Shown: positions 29,771 to 37,921 of the stretch, one piece after another
How the letters are laid out: each line of letters begins with the position of its first letter
Numbering within the stretch: position 1 is the stretch's first letter
DNA from: Thermoanaerobaculia bacterium
GTDB taxonomy: Bacteria; Acidobacteriota; Thermoanaerobaculia; Multivoradales; Multivoraceae
Length of the DNA stretch: 37,921 bases
Direction of reading: 5' to 3'
Assembly: GCA_028285365.1 (NCBI GenBank)
Contig: JANQPS010000664.1
Location: 1 to 37,921, forward strand
Position numbers and translations under genes: made by a program
Notes under the pieces: model-generated
Databases searched by the model: none
What the model was told of the DNA's origin: nothing
What the model saw: only the letters and a program-made list of their open reading frames with translations

Positions 29771-31312
29771 TCAGATCTTCGGCCAGTAGCGATCTCTCAA
29801 CTTGCGTTTGTAGAGCTTCCCGGTCGGCAGACGCGGTAGCTCCTCTTCGAAGTCGATCGACTTGGGGATCTTGTAGCCTGCGAGATGCTCGCGGCAGTAG
29901 GCGAGAAGCTCGGCAGCGAGATCGTCTCCTCGTGACTCCCATGAGACGGGTTGGATCAGAGCCTTGACCTCTTCGCCCAGGTCTTCGTTCGGCACTCCGA
30001 TGACGGCGACGTCCAGCACCTTGGGGTGGAGCACGAGCGCGTTCTCGATCTCCTGAGGATAGATGTTGACGCCACCCGAGATGATCATGAAGGCCTTGCG
30101 ATCGGTGAGGTAGACGAAGCCGTCGTCGTCGACGTAGCCGACGTCGCCGAGCGTCGTCCAGCGCTCGTTTGTGGGATGACGAGAGTCGAGCGTCTTTGCC
30201 GGATCGTTGTGGTACTCGAAGAGAGCTTCTTCTTCGGGTTGCTCGAAGAAGATTGTGCCTTCTTGGCCAACCCCTAGTTCGTGACCTTCTTCGTCGCAGA
30301 TGTGGACGTCGGCGTTGATCGGTTGTCCCACTGAGCCGGGGTGGCTGAGCCACTGCTCCGAGCTGATGAGACAGGTTCCGTTACCTTCGGTCCCTGCGTA
30401 GTACTCCAAGAGGATCGGCCCCCACCACTCGATCATCTGCCGCTTGACCTCCACCGGACAGGGAGCTGCGGCATGAATGGCGACGCGATGGGTACCGAGG
30501 TCGTGGCGAGTCCTGGCCTCCTCAGGCAGTTTGAGCATGCGCGAGAACATCGTCGGGACCCATTGACTCACGGTCACGCCGTGTTGCTCGATGGCCGCCA
30601 GGGCGAGCTCCGGGTCGAACTTGGACAGGGCCACGACGGTGCCACCCGACATCTGAGTACGCGCCGTGAATCCCAGCGGTGCGGCGTGGTAGAGAGGCGC
30701 TGGCGAGAGGTATACAGCGTTGCTGTCGATTCCGAACAGCATCGCGCGTCGCGTCGCAACCGGGTCTTCGTCAGACACGAGATCACCTTCGAGGGGGCGC
30801 TTGACTCCTTTGGGACGACCGGTGGTTCCCGAGCTGTAGAGCATCGTGCGGCCACGGGGCTCGCTCTCCAGGCGCTGGGCCGGAAAGTCTCCCAGACGCT
30901 CTCGGTAGCTGTGCCAGCCGTTTGCGGGTTCTCCGATCATCAGCCGGTCCGAGCAACCTGGTGTCAGCGTTGCGAGCTCTTCTGCGACCGTGGCGAGCGC
31001 GTCGGAGGACACGATGGCCTGCGCGCCGCAGTCGTTGACGATGTAGGCGGCTTCTTCGGCGGTGAGATAGCGGTTGATCGCCGTCAGGTACAGGCCTGAG
31101 CGCATCGCGGCCCAGTAGACCTCGAAGTAGCTCGCCCGGTTCTCCATGAGCAGTGCGACGTGATCGCCGCTGCGCAGACCTCGTTGCCACCAGAGCTGAG
31201 CCAAGCGATTGGAATTGTCGTCGAGCTCCTTGTAGGTCAGGGACTCGCCCGTCTCCGCCATCAGTATGGCGACTTTGTCCGGCTGGGTTTGGGCGTACTC
31301 ACCTGGATACAT
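29771..31312 (-). CDS. AMP-dependent acyl-CoA synthetase/ligase, 513 aa
   Basis: ANL-superfamily adenylating enzyme that activates a carboxylic acid (probably a fatty acid) to its CoA thioester. The ATP P-loop SSGTTGRPKG is at 160-169. The adenine-binding EYYAGTEG lies near 316-323, and the hinge region GDVGYVDDDGFVYLTDR is near 400. The A8 segment is ISGGVNIYPQEIE, and the C-terminal catalytic Lys is in PTGKLYKR about 15 residues from the end. ATG 31312 (MYPGEYAQTQPDK) is chosen from AGGAG 6 bp upstream; the open frame reaches back to 31552 but that part has no homology features. Chain length preference is unknown. The crotonase and SDR genes of the window are chemically compatible but distant. 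Confidence 0.92.
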   Translation of the reverse strand: MYPGEYAQTQPDKVAILMAETGESLTYKELDDNSNRLAQLWWQRGLRSGDHVALLMENRASYFEVYWAAMRSGLYLTAINRYLTAEEAAYIVNDCGAQAIVSSDALATVAEELATLTPGCSDRLMIGEPANGWHSYRERLGDFPAQRLESEPRGRTMLYSSGTTGRPKGVKRPLEGDLVSDEDPVATRRAMLFGIDSNAVYLSPAPLYHAAPLGFTARTQMSGGTVVALSKFDPELALAAIEQHGVTVSQWVPTMFSRMLKLPEEARTRHDLGTHRVAIHAAAPCPVEVKRQMIEWWGPILLEYYAGTEGNGTCLISSEQWLSHPGSVGQPINADVHICDEEGHELGVGQEGTIFFEQPEEEALFEYHNDPAKTLDSRHPTNERWTTLGDVGYVDDDGFVYLTDRKAFMIISGGVNIYPQEIENALVLHPKVLDVAVIGVPNEDLGEEVKALIQPVSWESRGDDLAAELLAYCREHLAGYKIPKSIDFEEELPRLPTGKLYKRKLRDRYWPKI

Positions 31313-31524
31313 ACCGTGCTCCTGGTTGCTGGATGGGAGACCCGACCGCGCTCGACCGGCACTGATCTGCTGAGCTGGGGTGGAAGCGAATGGTAGTCGA
31401 CCCGCGCTGCGACCATGAGGTCCTCGGAAGTTCGAGCCGCCTGTCGACGTTCTGTCACAAGACCGGTGAGTCGCTATGGTCAATTCACATATCTTGCGGT
31501 AGCCTGGTCGGAGGAGGCAGTAGC
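31313..31524. other. Divergent intergenic region between acyl-CoA ligase and exported protein
   Basis: A 212-bp spacer with no strong palindrome or repeat. I searched it for -24/-12 spacing as in the sigma-54 block and found none. Confidence 0.35.
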
Positions 31525-32037
31525 ATGAGACGTAGTAAACCCCTGATGACACTGGCTTTAGCCGTCGCCCTGGGTGGTCTCCTGACCGTCCCGGTGTTTG
31601 CCAACAAGAACAAGGACCGGGTGGTCAAGGACAAGCTGGTCCTGACAGAGTGTGAGCTCGACTTTTCGCTCAAGGGTTGGTCCTTCTTCTACAAGACCGG
31701 CCGCGGCGAGGGCACCGTCCGTTGCGACAACGGCCAGACGGCCCGAGTTGCCCTCAGGACACGCGGTGGCGGACTGACTCTCGGCAAGTTCTCGATCGAC
31801 GACGGCTTCGGCAATTTCTCGCCAGTCGAAGACATCTCGCAGGTGTTCGGTGCCTACGGCACTGCGTCCGCGCACGCTGGCGCTGCTCGCTCTGCGGCAG
31901 CGACTGCCATGACCAAAGGTTCGGTGTCGCTGGCGCTGGCCGGTACGGGCCGCGGTTTTGACCTCGGTCTGGACTTCGGTCGCTTCACCGTACGTCGCCT
32001 GGCCGATCAGTCAGAGGTGTCGTCGGCGACCGAGTAG
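31525..32037 (+). CDS. Small exported protein of unknown function, 170 aa
   Basis: ATG 31525 is set by a strong GGAGGAGG ribosome site. The first 25 residues form a signal peptide (MRRSKPLMTLALAVALGG, then VPVFA-NK cleavage). The mature part is a run of beta strands rich in Gly: ECELDFSLKGW, GTVRCDNGQTARVALRTRGG, GSVSLALAGTGRGFDL. Two Cys (in ECEL and RCDNG) could form a disulfide. The pattern loosely recalls DUF992 or SYLF/Ysc84-like lipid-binding sheets, but I cannot assign it. It is monocistronic and divergent from the acyl-CoA ligase. Confidence 0.75.
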   Translation: MRRSKPLMTLALAVALGGLLTVPVFANKNKDRVVKDKLVLTECELDFSLKGWSFFYKTGRGEGTVRCDNGQTARVALRTRGGGLTLGKFSIDDGFGNFSPVEDISQVFGAYGTASAHAGAARSAAATAMTKGSVSLALAGTGRGFDLGLDFGRFTVRRLADQSEVSSATE

Positions 32038-32119
32038 CTCGGTGTTCAGGGCCTGTGGCTTCGGCCGGTTGTGGAGCGTTTGCCTCGGGTCGTCGAGACG
32101 ACGATCGTCGATCTCGCTC

Positions 32120-32371
32120 TCAAGGTGCCAGTGCGTAGATCAGGACGTACGGCAGGATCACGACCCAGACCCAGATTCTGAGATCACGCCAGGGTTTCTG
32201 GTCGGGAGCGCCGCGAAAGACGAACTCCCGTGAAGCTCGCAGGGTGGCGAGCGCGGGAATCAGCAGGAGTGCCAGCGCAAACCACCGAGCGTGCTGGAGA
32301 GGCACCGCTGAGAGCAGGGCGTCGAAGGGCCCGAGAACGAGCTCGATGGCCGATCTGATCAGGTCCGTCAC
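32120..32371 (-). CDS. Small membrane protein coupled to a solute symporter, 83 aa
   Basis: Two likely membrane segments: [18 protein letters not shown] (about 28-45) and [17 protein letters not shown] at the C terminus, with a basic loop between. The ATG overlaps the stop of the symporter gene by 4 bp (ATGA), so translation is coupled. It may be an accessory subunit of the transporter, as small membrane partners are known for some sodium:solute symporters. I recognise no named family. Confidence 0.72.
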   Translation of the reverse strand: MTDLIRSAIELVLGPFDALLSAVPLQHARWFALALLLIPALATLRASREFVFRGAPDQKPWRDLRIWVWVVILPYVLIYALAP

Positions 32372-33903
32372 GCCGTGGTCTCCTCCGCAGAATCCGGCTC
32401 ACCGATCGATTCGCGAGGGGGCTCGCCTTTGGGTGTGGCGAGACTGACGGCGACGGTGAGCCCCAGAGCGAGTACGAACGACCACCAGGCGATGAACAAG
32501 AACGGCTCGTTGGAACTGAACAGTCCGGCCATCGCCGAGCTGTTGAGGGTCACCGAGAAGAGGACACCACCTGTGAGCCCGGCGAGCGCCCCCCACCGAT
32601 TGGCGCGCTTCCAGGCGATCCCGAGGATCAGGATGGCGAGCGTTGGTCCCTGGATGAGGGAGAACGACGTCTGGATGGCGTTGTAGATGTTGCTGAAGCG
32701 CAGCTCGATCTGAGGAGCCACCAGAGCTCCGAGCAGCAGCAGGATGGCGCTGATCATCCGTCCCCAGCGGAGTCCGGCCTGCTCATCGAGCGGTGTTCCC
32801 CAGCGCGCCTTGAGCTTGCCGACGACGTCGTTCGTCCACAGCGTCGACGCCGAGTTCAGATTGGAGTCGACGCTCGACATCAGGGCCGCCAGGAAGGCTG
32901 CGAGCATGATGCCTCGTAGGCCTGCGGGGAGCAGCAGACGAATGAGGTTGGGCACGGCCTCATCGCCGTTCTCGAGGCCGGGAATGATGATGATTGCAGC
33001 GAGACCCGGGAGTGCGACGAGCAGAGGGATGAAGAGCTTGAGGAAAGCTGCAGTGAGTACTCCAGCCTTGGCGTCCCACTCGCTGCGGGCGCCGAGGGTG
33101 CGCTGAACCATGGCCTGATTGCCGGTGTAGTACGCCGTCGACAGCACGATGCCCAGTCCCAGCACGATTCCCGACCAGGGAAACGGTGTCGTGGTGTCGT
33201 GTGGAAGATAGAGGCTGAAGTGATCTGCATAGGCCGGCCCCTGGGCCACGATCTGCTCGCGAAGGGAGCCGAGCCCGCCGACTTCGGCCATCGCGCGTGC
33301 CAGCAAGATGCCGCCGCCGACGAACATGATGATCAGCTGAACGACGTCGGTCATGACCACTGCCGCGAGGCCGCCCGAGATCGTGTAGAGACCGACGATG
33401 ATGGTGGTGACCCAGATCGAGACCAGGGGATCCCACCCCAGCACCCCGCGCAGGAGGACCGCGGTCGCGTGGATCATGATCCCGAGGTTGAGCAGCAGGA
33501 TGAGCCCCCAGCTGACTGCGAGAAACGTCTGGACCTCGGTGCCGTAGCGTCGTCCGAGGTACTGCGGCACCGTCATGACTTTCGAGCGCCAGTAGAACGG
33601 CACGATCACGAACGCAGCGATCAGGAGAGCCGGCATCGAGCCCAGCCAGTCGAAGTTCGCCTGGGCGAGACCGTAGGCGTAAGTGCCTCCCGCAACGGCG
33701 ATGAAATCCGTCGCTCCGATGTCGCTCACGACGATCGACATGCCGATTGCCCAGAAGGGGAGGGCTCGTCCGGCGAGGAAGAAGTCGGTCGAGCTCTTGA
33801 CCCGCCTCGACGTCCACCAACCGACGAACAGGATGCCGACGAGGTACGCCAGCACGATCGACGTGTCGAGAGCGCCGAGTCCCATCTGACCACCGCCCGC
33901 CAT
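32368..33903 (-). CDS. Sodium:solute symporter (SSS family), 511 aa
   Basis: A cation-coupled uptake transporter with about 13 membrane helices. Family marks include [39 protein letters not shown] near the N terminus, in short pieces FFLAGRAL and [28 protein letters not shown] is the characteristic middle motif, and [16 protein letters not shown] is the late conserved motif. ATG 33903 shares its A with the TGA stop of the TIM-barrel gene (TGATG), so the two are co-translated; an alternative ATG lies 18 bp inside. Sugar or carboxylate transport is suggested by the TIM-barrel partner. Confidence 0.92.
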   Translation of the reverse strand: MAGGGQMGLGALDTSIVLAYLVGILFVGWWTSRRVKSSTDFFLAGRALPFWAIGMSIVVSDIGATDFIAVAGGTYAYGLAQANFDWLGSMPALLIAAFVIVPFYWRSKVMTVPQYLGRRYGTEVQTFLAVSWGLILLLNLGIMIHATAVLLRGVLGWDPLVSIWVTTIIVGLYTISGGLAAVVMTDVVQLIIMFVGGGILLARAMAEVGGLGSLREQIVAQGPAYADHFSLYLPHDTTTPFPWSGIVLGLGIVLSTAYYTGNQAMVQRTLGARSEWDAKAGVLTAAFLKLFIPLLVALPGLAAIIIIPGLENGDEAVPNLIRLLLPAGLRGIMLAAFLAALMSSVDSNLNSASTLWTNDVVGKLKARWGTPLDEQAGLRWGRMISAILLLLGALVAPQIELRFSNIYNAIQTSFSLIQGPTLAILILGIAWKRANRWGALAGLTGGVLFSVTLNSSAMAGLFSSNEPFLFIAWWSFVLALGLTVAVSLATPKGEPPRESIGEPDSAEETTA

Positions 33904-34739
33904 CAGTCGACCTCCACCTGGCCCGTCTCCGTCTGATCGAGCGCCGAGAGTGACTGCAGATACCGGAGGCTTTCTCGGGCAGCATCTTCCGCCGAGCCGT
34001 CGCAGAAGTCTTGTTCGACGATCAGGCCGCGTACGCCGACTTCCAACGCGGCCTCGACGATCGCTGCAATGTCGAGGTCGCCCTGGCCGAGTGGTGTGAA
34101 GCGAGCCTCTTGCGCGTCGCCCCCGGCGTTCTCCAGAGAACCGTCTTTGAGGTGAAGGAGTCGCAGCCTGGGCCCGAACCTCCGAATGTAGAGCGCTGGA
34201 TCGATGCCGGCAAAAGCCAACCAGTAGACGTCGAGCTCGAAGAAGACGGATGCGATCGAGAGCTCGGCGCGCATGACCTCGAGGCCGTCAGAGCTTCCGC
34301 GGTTGCGGACGAGCTCGAACTCGTGGTTGTGATAGCCGAGGCGCTGACCGCGCGCCTGGAGGCGAGCCCCCCACTCATCCAGATCGCGAGCCAGCGCTGC
34401 AAGGATCTCGTGGCGCTCTGCCTCTGTTCCTCGTCGCTCGGGTGACAGCCATGGGATCACGAGGTCGGCACAGTCGATAGCGGCGTAGGTGTCTGCCAGC
34501 TCGATCAGGTTGCCCTGCTCGAAACACTCGAGTGGCACGTGGGCAGAGAGAACGCAGAGCGATCGCGCGTCGAGCTCGGCCCGAGCAGCCTTGGGCTCGA
34601 GGCCCCAGAGACCACCGTCGGCGCTGAAGAGCTCGACGTTGCGATAGCCGGCAGCTGCTGCGACGTCGAGAGCGGCCAGGAGGCCGCCGCGAGTGAGAGA
34701 GTCACGAACGGTGTAGAGCTGAAGGGCAATAGGTGGCAA
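33903..34739 (-). CDS. Sugar phosphate isomerase/epimerase-like TIM-barrel protein, 278 aa
   Basis: Xylose-isomerase-like (AP endonuclease 2) barrel. It opens PPIALQLYTVRDSL and contains LSAHVPLECF, YHNHEFELV (metal-type His/Glu), FELDVYWLAFAGIDP, LLHLKDG (metal-type His) and LIVEQDF (Glu). The set of acidic and His residues at strand ends fits a divalent-metal-dependent isomerase, epimerase or dehydratase of sugars or inositols. It is the first gene of a three-gene overlapping unit with the symporter and the 83-aa membrane protein, so it probably converts what the symporter imports. It starts at ATG 34739. Confidence 0.88.
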   Translation of the reverse strand: MPPIALQLYTVRDSLTRGGLLAALDVAAAAGYRNVELFSADGGLWGLEPKAARAELDARSLCVLSAHVPLECFEQGNLIELADTYAAIDCADLVIPWLSPERRGTEAERHEILAALARDLDEWGARLQARGQRLGYHNHEFELVRNRGSSDGLEVMRAELSIASVFFELDVYWLAFAGIDPALYIRRFGPRLRLLHLKDGSLENAGGDAQEARFTPLGQGDLDIAAIVEAALEVGVRGLIVEQDFCDGSAEDAARESLRYLQSLSALDQTETGQVEVD

Positions 34740-34762
34740 GGTCTGGTCCCGAGGGGATGGAT

Positions 34763-37267
34763 CTATGGGCGGTCAGTCGATGTCGCTGACGGGTCGCGCT
34801 CGATGAAGCCATGATGGAGTCCGAGATAGTAGGGGAGCAGAAACGAGGCGCCGTCGGCGAGGTTGAGACCACGTCCACCATAGTCGAGCGTCCAAGGATC
34901 GACGTTCCAATGGTTGACCCACCGTTCGTCGATCGGTAGCACCTTGCCGTCGCGCTTGTGTCCCTTGGGGCGCTGCTCGGTCGATGTGCGTAGCTCCACG
35001 ATGTCGAGCCGGTGGGAGTTGCGTAGCGGCCAGTCGATGCGGTCGAGAGGGTAGCGCCGCAGTGTGTCGAGCGAGTCCTCGGCCCAGTCGTTGCCGTCGG
35101 GTTCCACCATGAAGTCGTCGAAGGCGTCCCTGTAGCGAGTGGGGTTGTCTTTCATCGCGCCGGCGAACAGGTAGTGAAAGAGCGGATTGCGCTCGGGTGC
35201 CTCGTTGCGCCAGTAGCGATAGAAGCTGTGTGCCCAGAGCGAGCGCAGTTGATCGTCCCGCTCGTAGCGCATGAGGTTGTAGAACCCCATGAACGCCATC
35301 TCGTCGTCGGACTGGTTGCCGGTTCCGGGCCCCTCGTGGACCTTCGGCGTGCGCGTGTTGGCCGCGTAGCCGTGACGTTCGATGAGCTCTCGAGCGGCTG
35401 AGGCGTAGCGCTCCCTGTCAGCACCCACGGCTACGTGCTCCGCGACCCGCAAGTAGGAGAGCATGCTCATCGAGTTGAGGCCGCGCTCCTCCCACCAGTC
35501 GAGATCATCGTTCAGAGCAGATGGTGAGAACACCGCCCAGCGAGTGGGGAGGCCGTCGTGGTCGACCAGGCTGTGGTCGTTGGCGAGCAGATGGTCTGTG
35601 ACGCGTTGGACCGCTTCGCGGACGCGTACCTTCTCGTCCTCGTCGGCGACCAGGTCGTAGTACAGAGCATTGAAGAAGTAGTGACCGTCGAGCTCGTCGG
35701 AGCTCGTGTCACCTTTCCAGAACCACTGGCCGTCGGCTGAGGTTGGCCACCGAGGTTCGATCAGTTTCCACTTGCGGTCACGCTGCTGGTGCTCGCGATC
35801 GCGGGCGAGACGACCCTCGTTGGGGTCCGGGCCTGAGATCGTCAGGATGCTGCGTGCGATGAAGCCTGGCGGCGGCTCGTGTGAACCACCCTCGGTGACG
35901 AGGCCTAGGAACTCGAGCGCGCGAAACGCCCTCCGGGCTCGGTCTCGAGCGGTTTGCGAACCGGTGGCTGACCAGGCGAGAACCTGGGCAGCGCCGTACA
36001 TGCTCGTCCACAGTCCGTCGTTGTCGCTATCTCGCTGGCGATACGGATCCTTCTGGCCGGGCTCTTCCAGGATCACGGCGTCGACGTAGGAGTACGGTGT
36101 GCGCCGGTGTCGCTTTTCGATCTCCTCGTCGAAGAAGCCGGCTTTCTCCTCGAGAGTGACTCCGAGCTGGGCGATCTCGCTGACCCCTGAGCTAGTCGCC
36201 GCCCAGGCGTGTCCAGACGCATCGACCGAGAGCGCATGGACCTGGTTGTCGAGGAGCCAGCGCGGCCCGGCGCGATACTCCCACAGCGAGTGGGCGGGCT
36301 GATCCAGATCAGGGACGAGGCGGATCAAGCCATGGTCTCCCCCGATCCACACAGATCCATCGGGGCTCGGGCTAACGGAACTGAGATCACCTACCGGAGG
36401 GCCCTGATGGTTCTCCCAGAGGACCCACGACTGGTCCTTCGAATCGTAGGCGCCGACTCCGCGCTCTGCCGTGACCCAGAGGTGGCCTTCGTGGTCGAAG
36501 GCAACGTCAGTCACGCTCGCAGCGTCCCAGGTGGCGCCAGCCGACCGTATGGGTACATCGAGCCACGATGAGGACGTGTCGTCGAGGTGGTGAAGTCTGA
36601 GTGCGGGGTCGAGCCCGCGCACCAGCACGGCGACGGCACTGCTGGAGGCAGCGACGAAATGCGGTTGCTCTCCGAGATCGAGTTGCACGACGAGCTCGAG
36701 GTTGCGGTCGCGACGCTCGATTCGCGACGCGTCGAAGCTCCAGAGCGAGCCGCCCGTGGGATCTGTGAAGACCCTCGACGCGGACCAACTGACGGGCACA
36801 CTGTTGCCTGCTCCATCGTCGATGCGGGCGACCTCGTCCTCGTACGTAGCGAAGAGACCGGCTGTCGTCCAGGCGAGGGAACTTGGTGGCGCCTCCAGAG
36901 ACGCGGCGTTCTCCCAGCTTGCCGCTTCGAGCGCTTCGACCCGCTTCGAGAGCTCGGCGGTGCGGGCGGGTGGCTTGCGCCTGAGGATCATGATCTCGTT
37001 GCCCGTTGCGACTGCTACCTCACCTCCGGGAGAGATGGTGACGTGATGCGCCGAGGGTTCGAGCTCGTGACGCACGGGCACCTGCTGCTTGAAGGTCGGG
37101 GGAGCCGCGCTCGCCTGTTGAGAGAGAGCCTGATGAGAGAGAGCCTGATGAGAGAGAGCCTGAGCGGAGAGAACTGTGCCGGAAAGGGCTGCCATCGCGA
37201 CGAGGATCCATCGCGTGATGGCGCGCTCCAATCGGAGCCCAGGGCGTGCCGAAGCTGTTTTGACCAT
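34763..37267 (-). CDS. Large secreted protein: beta-propeller repeats plus alpha-helical toroid-like domain, 834 aa
   Basis: The N terminus has a signal peptide (RWILVAMAALSGTVLSAQ) extended by a 5-residue repeat QALSH. Residues about 60-370 carry two-component-regulator-propeller-like repeats: VTDVAFDHEGHLWVTAERGV, LSSVSPSPDGSVWIGGDHGL and VHALSVDASGHAWAATSSGV. Residues about 400-800 are helical with DGLWTSMYGAAQVLAW, GHYFFNALYYDLVA, WWEERGLNSMSMLSYL and DDEMAFMGFYNLMRYE, resembling alpha/alpha-toroid carbohydrate-active or lyase-like proteins. No sensor kinase part is present. It ends 24 bp upstream of the TIM-barrel gene on the same strand, so it could head that operon. Sugar or polymer handling outside the cell is inference. 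Confidence 0.82.
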   Translation of the reverse strand: MVKTASARPGLRLERAITRWILVAMAALSGTVLSAQALSHQALSHQALSQQASAAPPTFKQQVPVRHELEPSAHHVTISPGGEVAVATGNEIMILRRKPPARTAELSKRVEALEAASWENAASLEAPPSSLAWTTAGLFATYEDEVARIDDGAGNSVPVSWSASRVFTDPTGGSLWSFDASRIERRDRNLELVVQLDLGEQPHFVAASSSAVAVLVRGLDPALRLHHLDDTSSSWLDVPIRSAGATWDAASVTDVAFDHEGHLWVTAERGVGAYDSKDQSWVLWENHQGPPVGDLSSVSPSPDGSVWIGGDHGLIRLVPDLDQPAHSLWEYRAGPRWLLDNQVHALSVDASGHAWAATSSGVSEIAQLGVTLEEKAGFFDEEIEKRHRRTPYSYVDAVILEEPGQKDPYRQRDSDNDGLWTSMYGAAQVLAWSATGSQTARDRARRAFRALEFLGLVTEGGSHEPPPGFIARSILTISGPDPNEGRLARDREHQQRDRKWKLIEPRWPTSADGQWFWKGDTSSDELDGHYFFNALYYDLVADEDEKVRVREAVQRVTDHLLANDHSLVDHDGLPTRWAVFSPSALNDDLDWWEERGLNSMSMLSYLRVAEHVAVGADRERYASAARELIERHGYAANTRTPKVHEGPGTGNQSDDEMAFMGFYNLMRYERDDQLRSLWAHSFYRYWRNEAPERNPLFHYLFAGAMKDNPTRYRDAFDDFMVEPDGNDWAEDSLDTLRRYPLDRIDWPLRNSHRLDIVELRTSTEQRPKGHKRDGKVLPIDERWVNHWNVDPWTLDYGGRGLNLADGASFLLPYYLGLHHGFIERDPSATSTDRP
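37116..37175 (-). repeat. 15-bp in-frame tandem repeat in a signal-peptide region
   Basis: TGATGAGAGAGAGCC (plus strand) occurs twice exactly at 37131-37145 and 37146-37160. A one-base variant is at 37116-37130 and a decayed copy at 37161-37175. On the coding strand it encodes the repeat QALSH. Slippage would add or remove five residues without shifting the frame. Confidence 0.85.
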
Positions 37268-37397
37268 AGGGATTCAAGTGGTCCTCGAGCCGATGGAACG
37301 TGGCTGACTTCTGAGTGGAAGGCGAAGTATGACAAGGGAGTATCTCAGAGTGTGCGTCGAGGTCCGTGGGTCTGCGCTACTGTCTGTCGTTCAGGCG

Positions 37398-37427
37398 GAG
37401 CTGATACCGAGCTGATACCGAGCTGAT
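37398..37427. repeat. 11-bp tandem repeat upstream of the acetyltransferase
   Basis: GAGCTGATACC at 37398-37408 and 37409-37419, then a partial copy GAGCTGAT at 37420-37427. It ends 9 bp before the acetyltransferase start codon, in its leader. Confidence 0.8.
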
Positions 37428-37436
37428 GCAGATCTC

Positions 37437-37921
37437 ATGCAGATAAGGACACTCAGGGACGGTGAGCAAGAGGCAGTTCTAGAGCTGCTCGACGGCTGGC
37501 CGTTCGAAGACGCTCGCAGGGGCCGCGACTTCTTCCGTCGCTATCTCGAGCTCGATCACACGTTCGAGCCTCGGAACATCTGGGTAGCGGAGGAGGCCGG
37601 ACAGCTGGTCTGTTGTGTCCATGTCTTTCCGCGGCGCCTTCGCCTCGAGGGTCATGAAGTGCCTGCCGGCGGCATCGGCAGCGTATTCACCAGCGCGTCG
37701 TTTCGAGGTCGTGGCCTGGCCTCCGAGGTCCTGCAAGCGGCCGTCGACGACATGACCGCGCGGGGAATGGAGCTCTCGCTGCTCTGGGCGAATCGAGTGG
37801 CCTGGTACCAAGGACTCGGCTGGGAGCCGTGGGGGGGCGAGCAGGTCGAGTTGATCTGGGGAGACCCAGTTGGCGCTGGCCGCGCCCGAAGACCTGCCGA
37901 GGCGTCGCGCCTCGAAGTGGT
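37437..37921 (+). CDS. GNAT-family N-acetyltransferase, N-terminal part (runs off right edge)
   Basis: Starting at ATG 37437 the product begins MQIRTLRDGEQEAVLELLDG and is open for 161 codons to the window end. The acetyl-CoA-binding segment is clear: GIGSVFTSASFRGRGLASEVL has the R/Q-x-x-G-x-G/A arrangement (here RGRGLA) near residue 90. Its context GGIGSV..F.GRG resembles Eis-like or enhanced-intracellular-survival acetyltransferases, which often carry extra C-terminal domains; here the C terminus is lost. The ribosome site is weak. The substrate is unknown. Confidence 0.82.
   Translation, partial: MQIRTLRDGEQEAVLELLDGWPFEDARRGRDFFRRYLELDHTFEPRNIWVAEEAGQLVCCVHVFPRRLRLEGHEVPAGGIGSVFTSASFRGRGLASEVLQAAVDDMTARGMELSLLWANRVAWYQGLGWEPWGGEQVELIWGDPVGAGRARRPAEASRLEV

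Noticed and set aside
1-37921. tRNA, rRNA, riboswitch or prophage genes
   Set aside because: I found no cloverleaf, rRNA-like segment, known riboswitch core, integrase or phage structural gene on reading both strands; short non-coding RNAs could still be missed.

Overview
The window is a GC-rich, densely coded stretch of bacterial chromosome from an organism I cannot name from sequence alone. The best guess is an Acidobacteriota-like lineage (class Thermoanaerobaculia or a relative). The pointers are a MacB-like ADOP-type permease, a membrane Ser/Thr kinase next to an FHA-type sigma-54 activator, an FprA-type ferredoxin reductase and uniformly high third-position GC. I see no rRNA, tRNA, CRISPR array, transposase, integrase or phage gene.

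Layout. Positions 1-5.2 kb (minus strand) hold a truncated unknown gene, a Zn-ribbon SAM methyltransferase, a multi-pass glycosyltransferase-like membrane protein and fprA. Positions 5.4-7.3 kb (plus) hold two crotonase-fold genes separated by a perfect 13-bp inverted repeat. Positions 7.3-10.3 kb hold a repeat-bearing spacer, a cupin and serine hydrolase pair (minus), and a divergent SDR gene (plus).

Positions 10.3-17.4 kb (minus) form the most interesting block. It contains an 881-aa membrane/GAF/Zn-ribbon Ser/Thr kinase, an orphan 128-aa protein, an FHA-AAA+-(HTH)2 sigma-54 activator, and a two-gene operon of paralogous secreted proteins closed by a strong terminator. I find a good sigma-54 promoter in front of the secreted pair and a weaker one in front of the orphan gene. 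Each has a CGGTC-N2-GAC(C/G)G site at almost the same distance upstream, about -102 to -115. This suggests a self-contained phospho-Thr/sigma-54 regulon: kinase, FHA activator, then the secreted pair and the orphan gene, with the kinase possibly downstream of its own regulon.

Positions 17.5-21.4 kb hold a VOC-family protein, a half-size ABC exporter divergent from a TetR regulator with an operator-like palindrome between them, and a YbaK/ProX-type deacylase. Positions 21.4-27.6 kb hold an ADOP-type permease, an SPFH protein with a C-terminal GYF-like domain, and a Zn-ribbon membrane protein. Both ends of this segment carry copies of a double-hairpin repeat and of a longer diverged intergenic repeat.

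Positions 27.7-32.0 kb hold pdxH, a DUF819-type permease, an acyl-CoA/fatty-acid ligase and a small exported protein. Positions 32.1-37.3 kb (minus) hold a translationally overlapping TIM-barrel, sodium:solute symporter and small membrane protein operon, downstream of a large secreted beta-propeller/alpha-toroid protein. A GNAT acetyltransferase gene runs off the right edge. All function calls come from motif reading, with no database search. Start codons were chosen from ribosome-binding sites and family length where stated.
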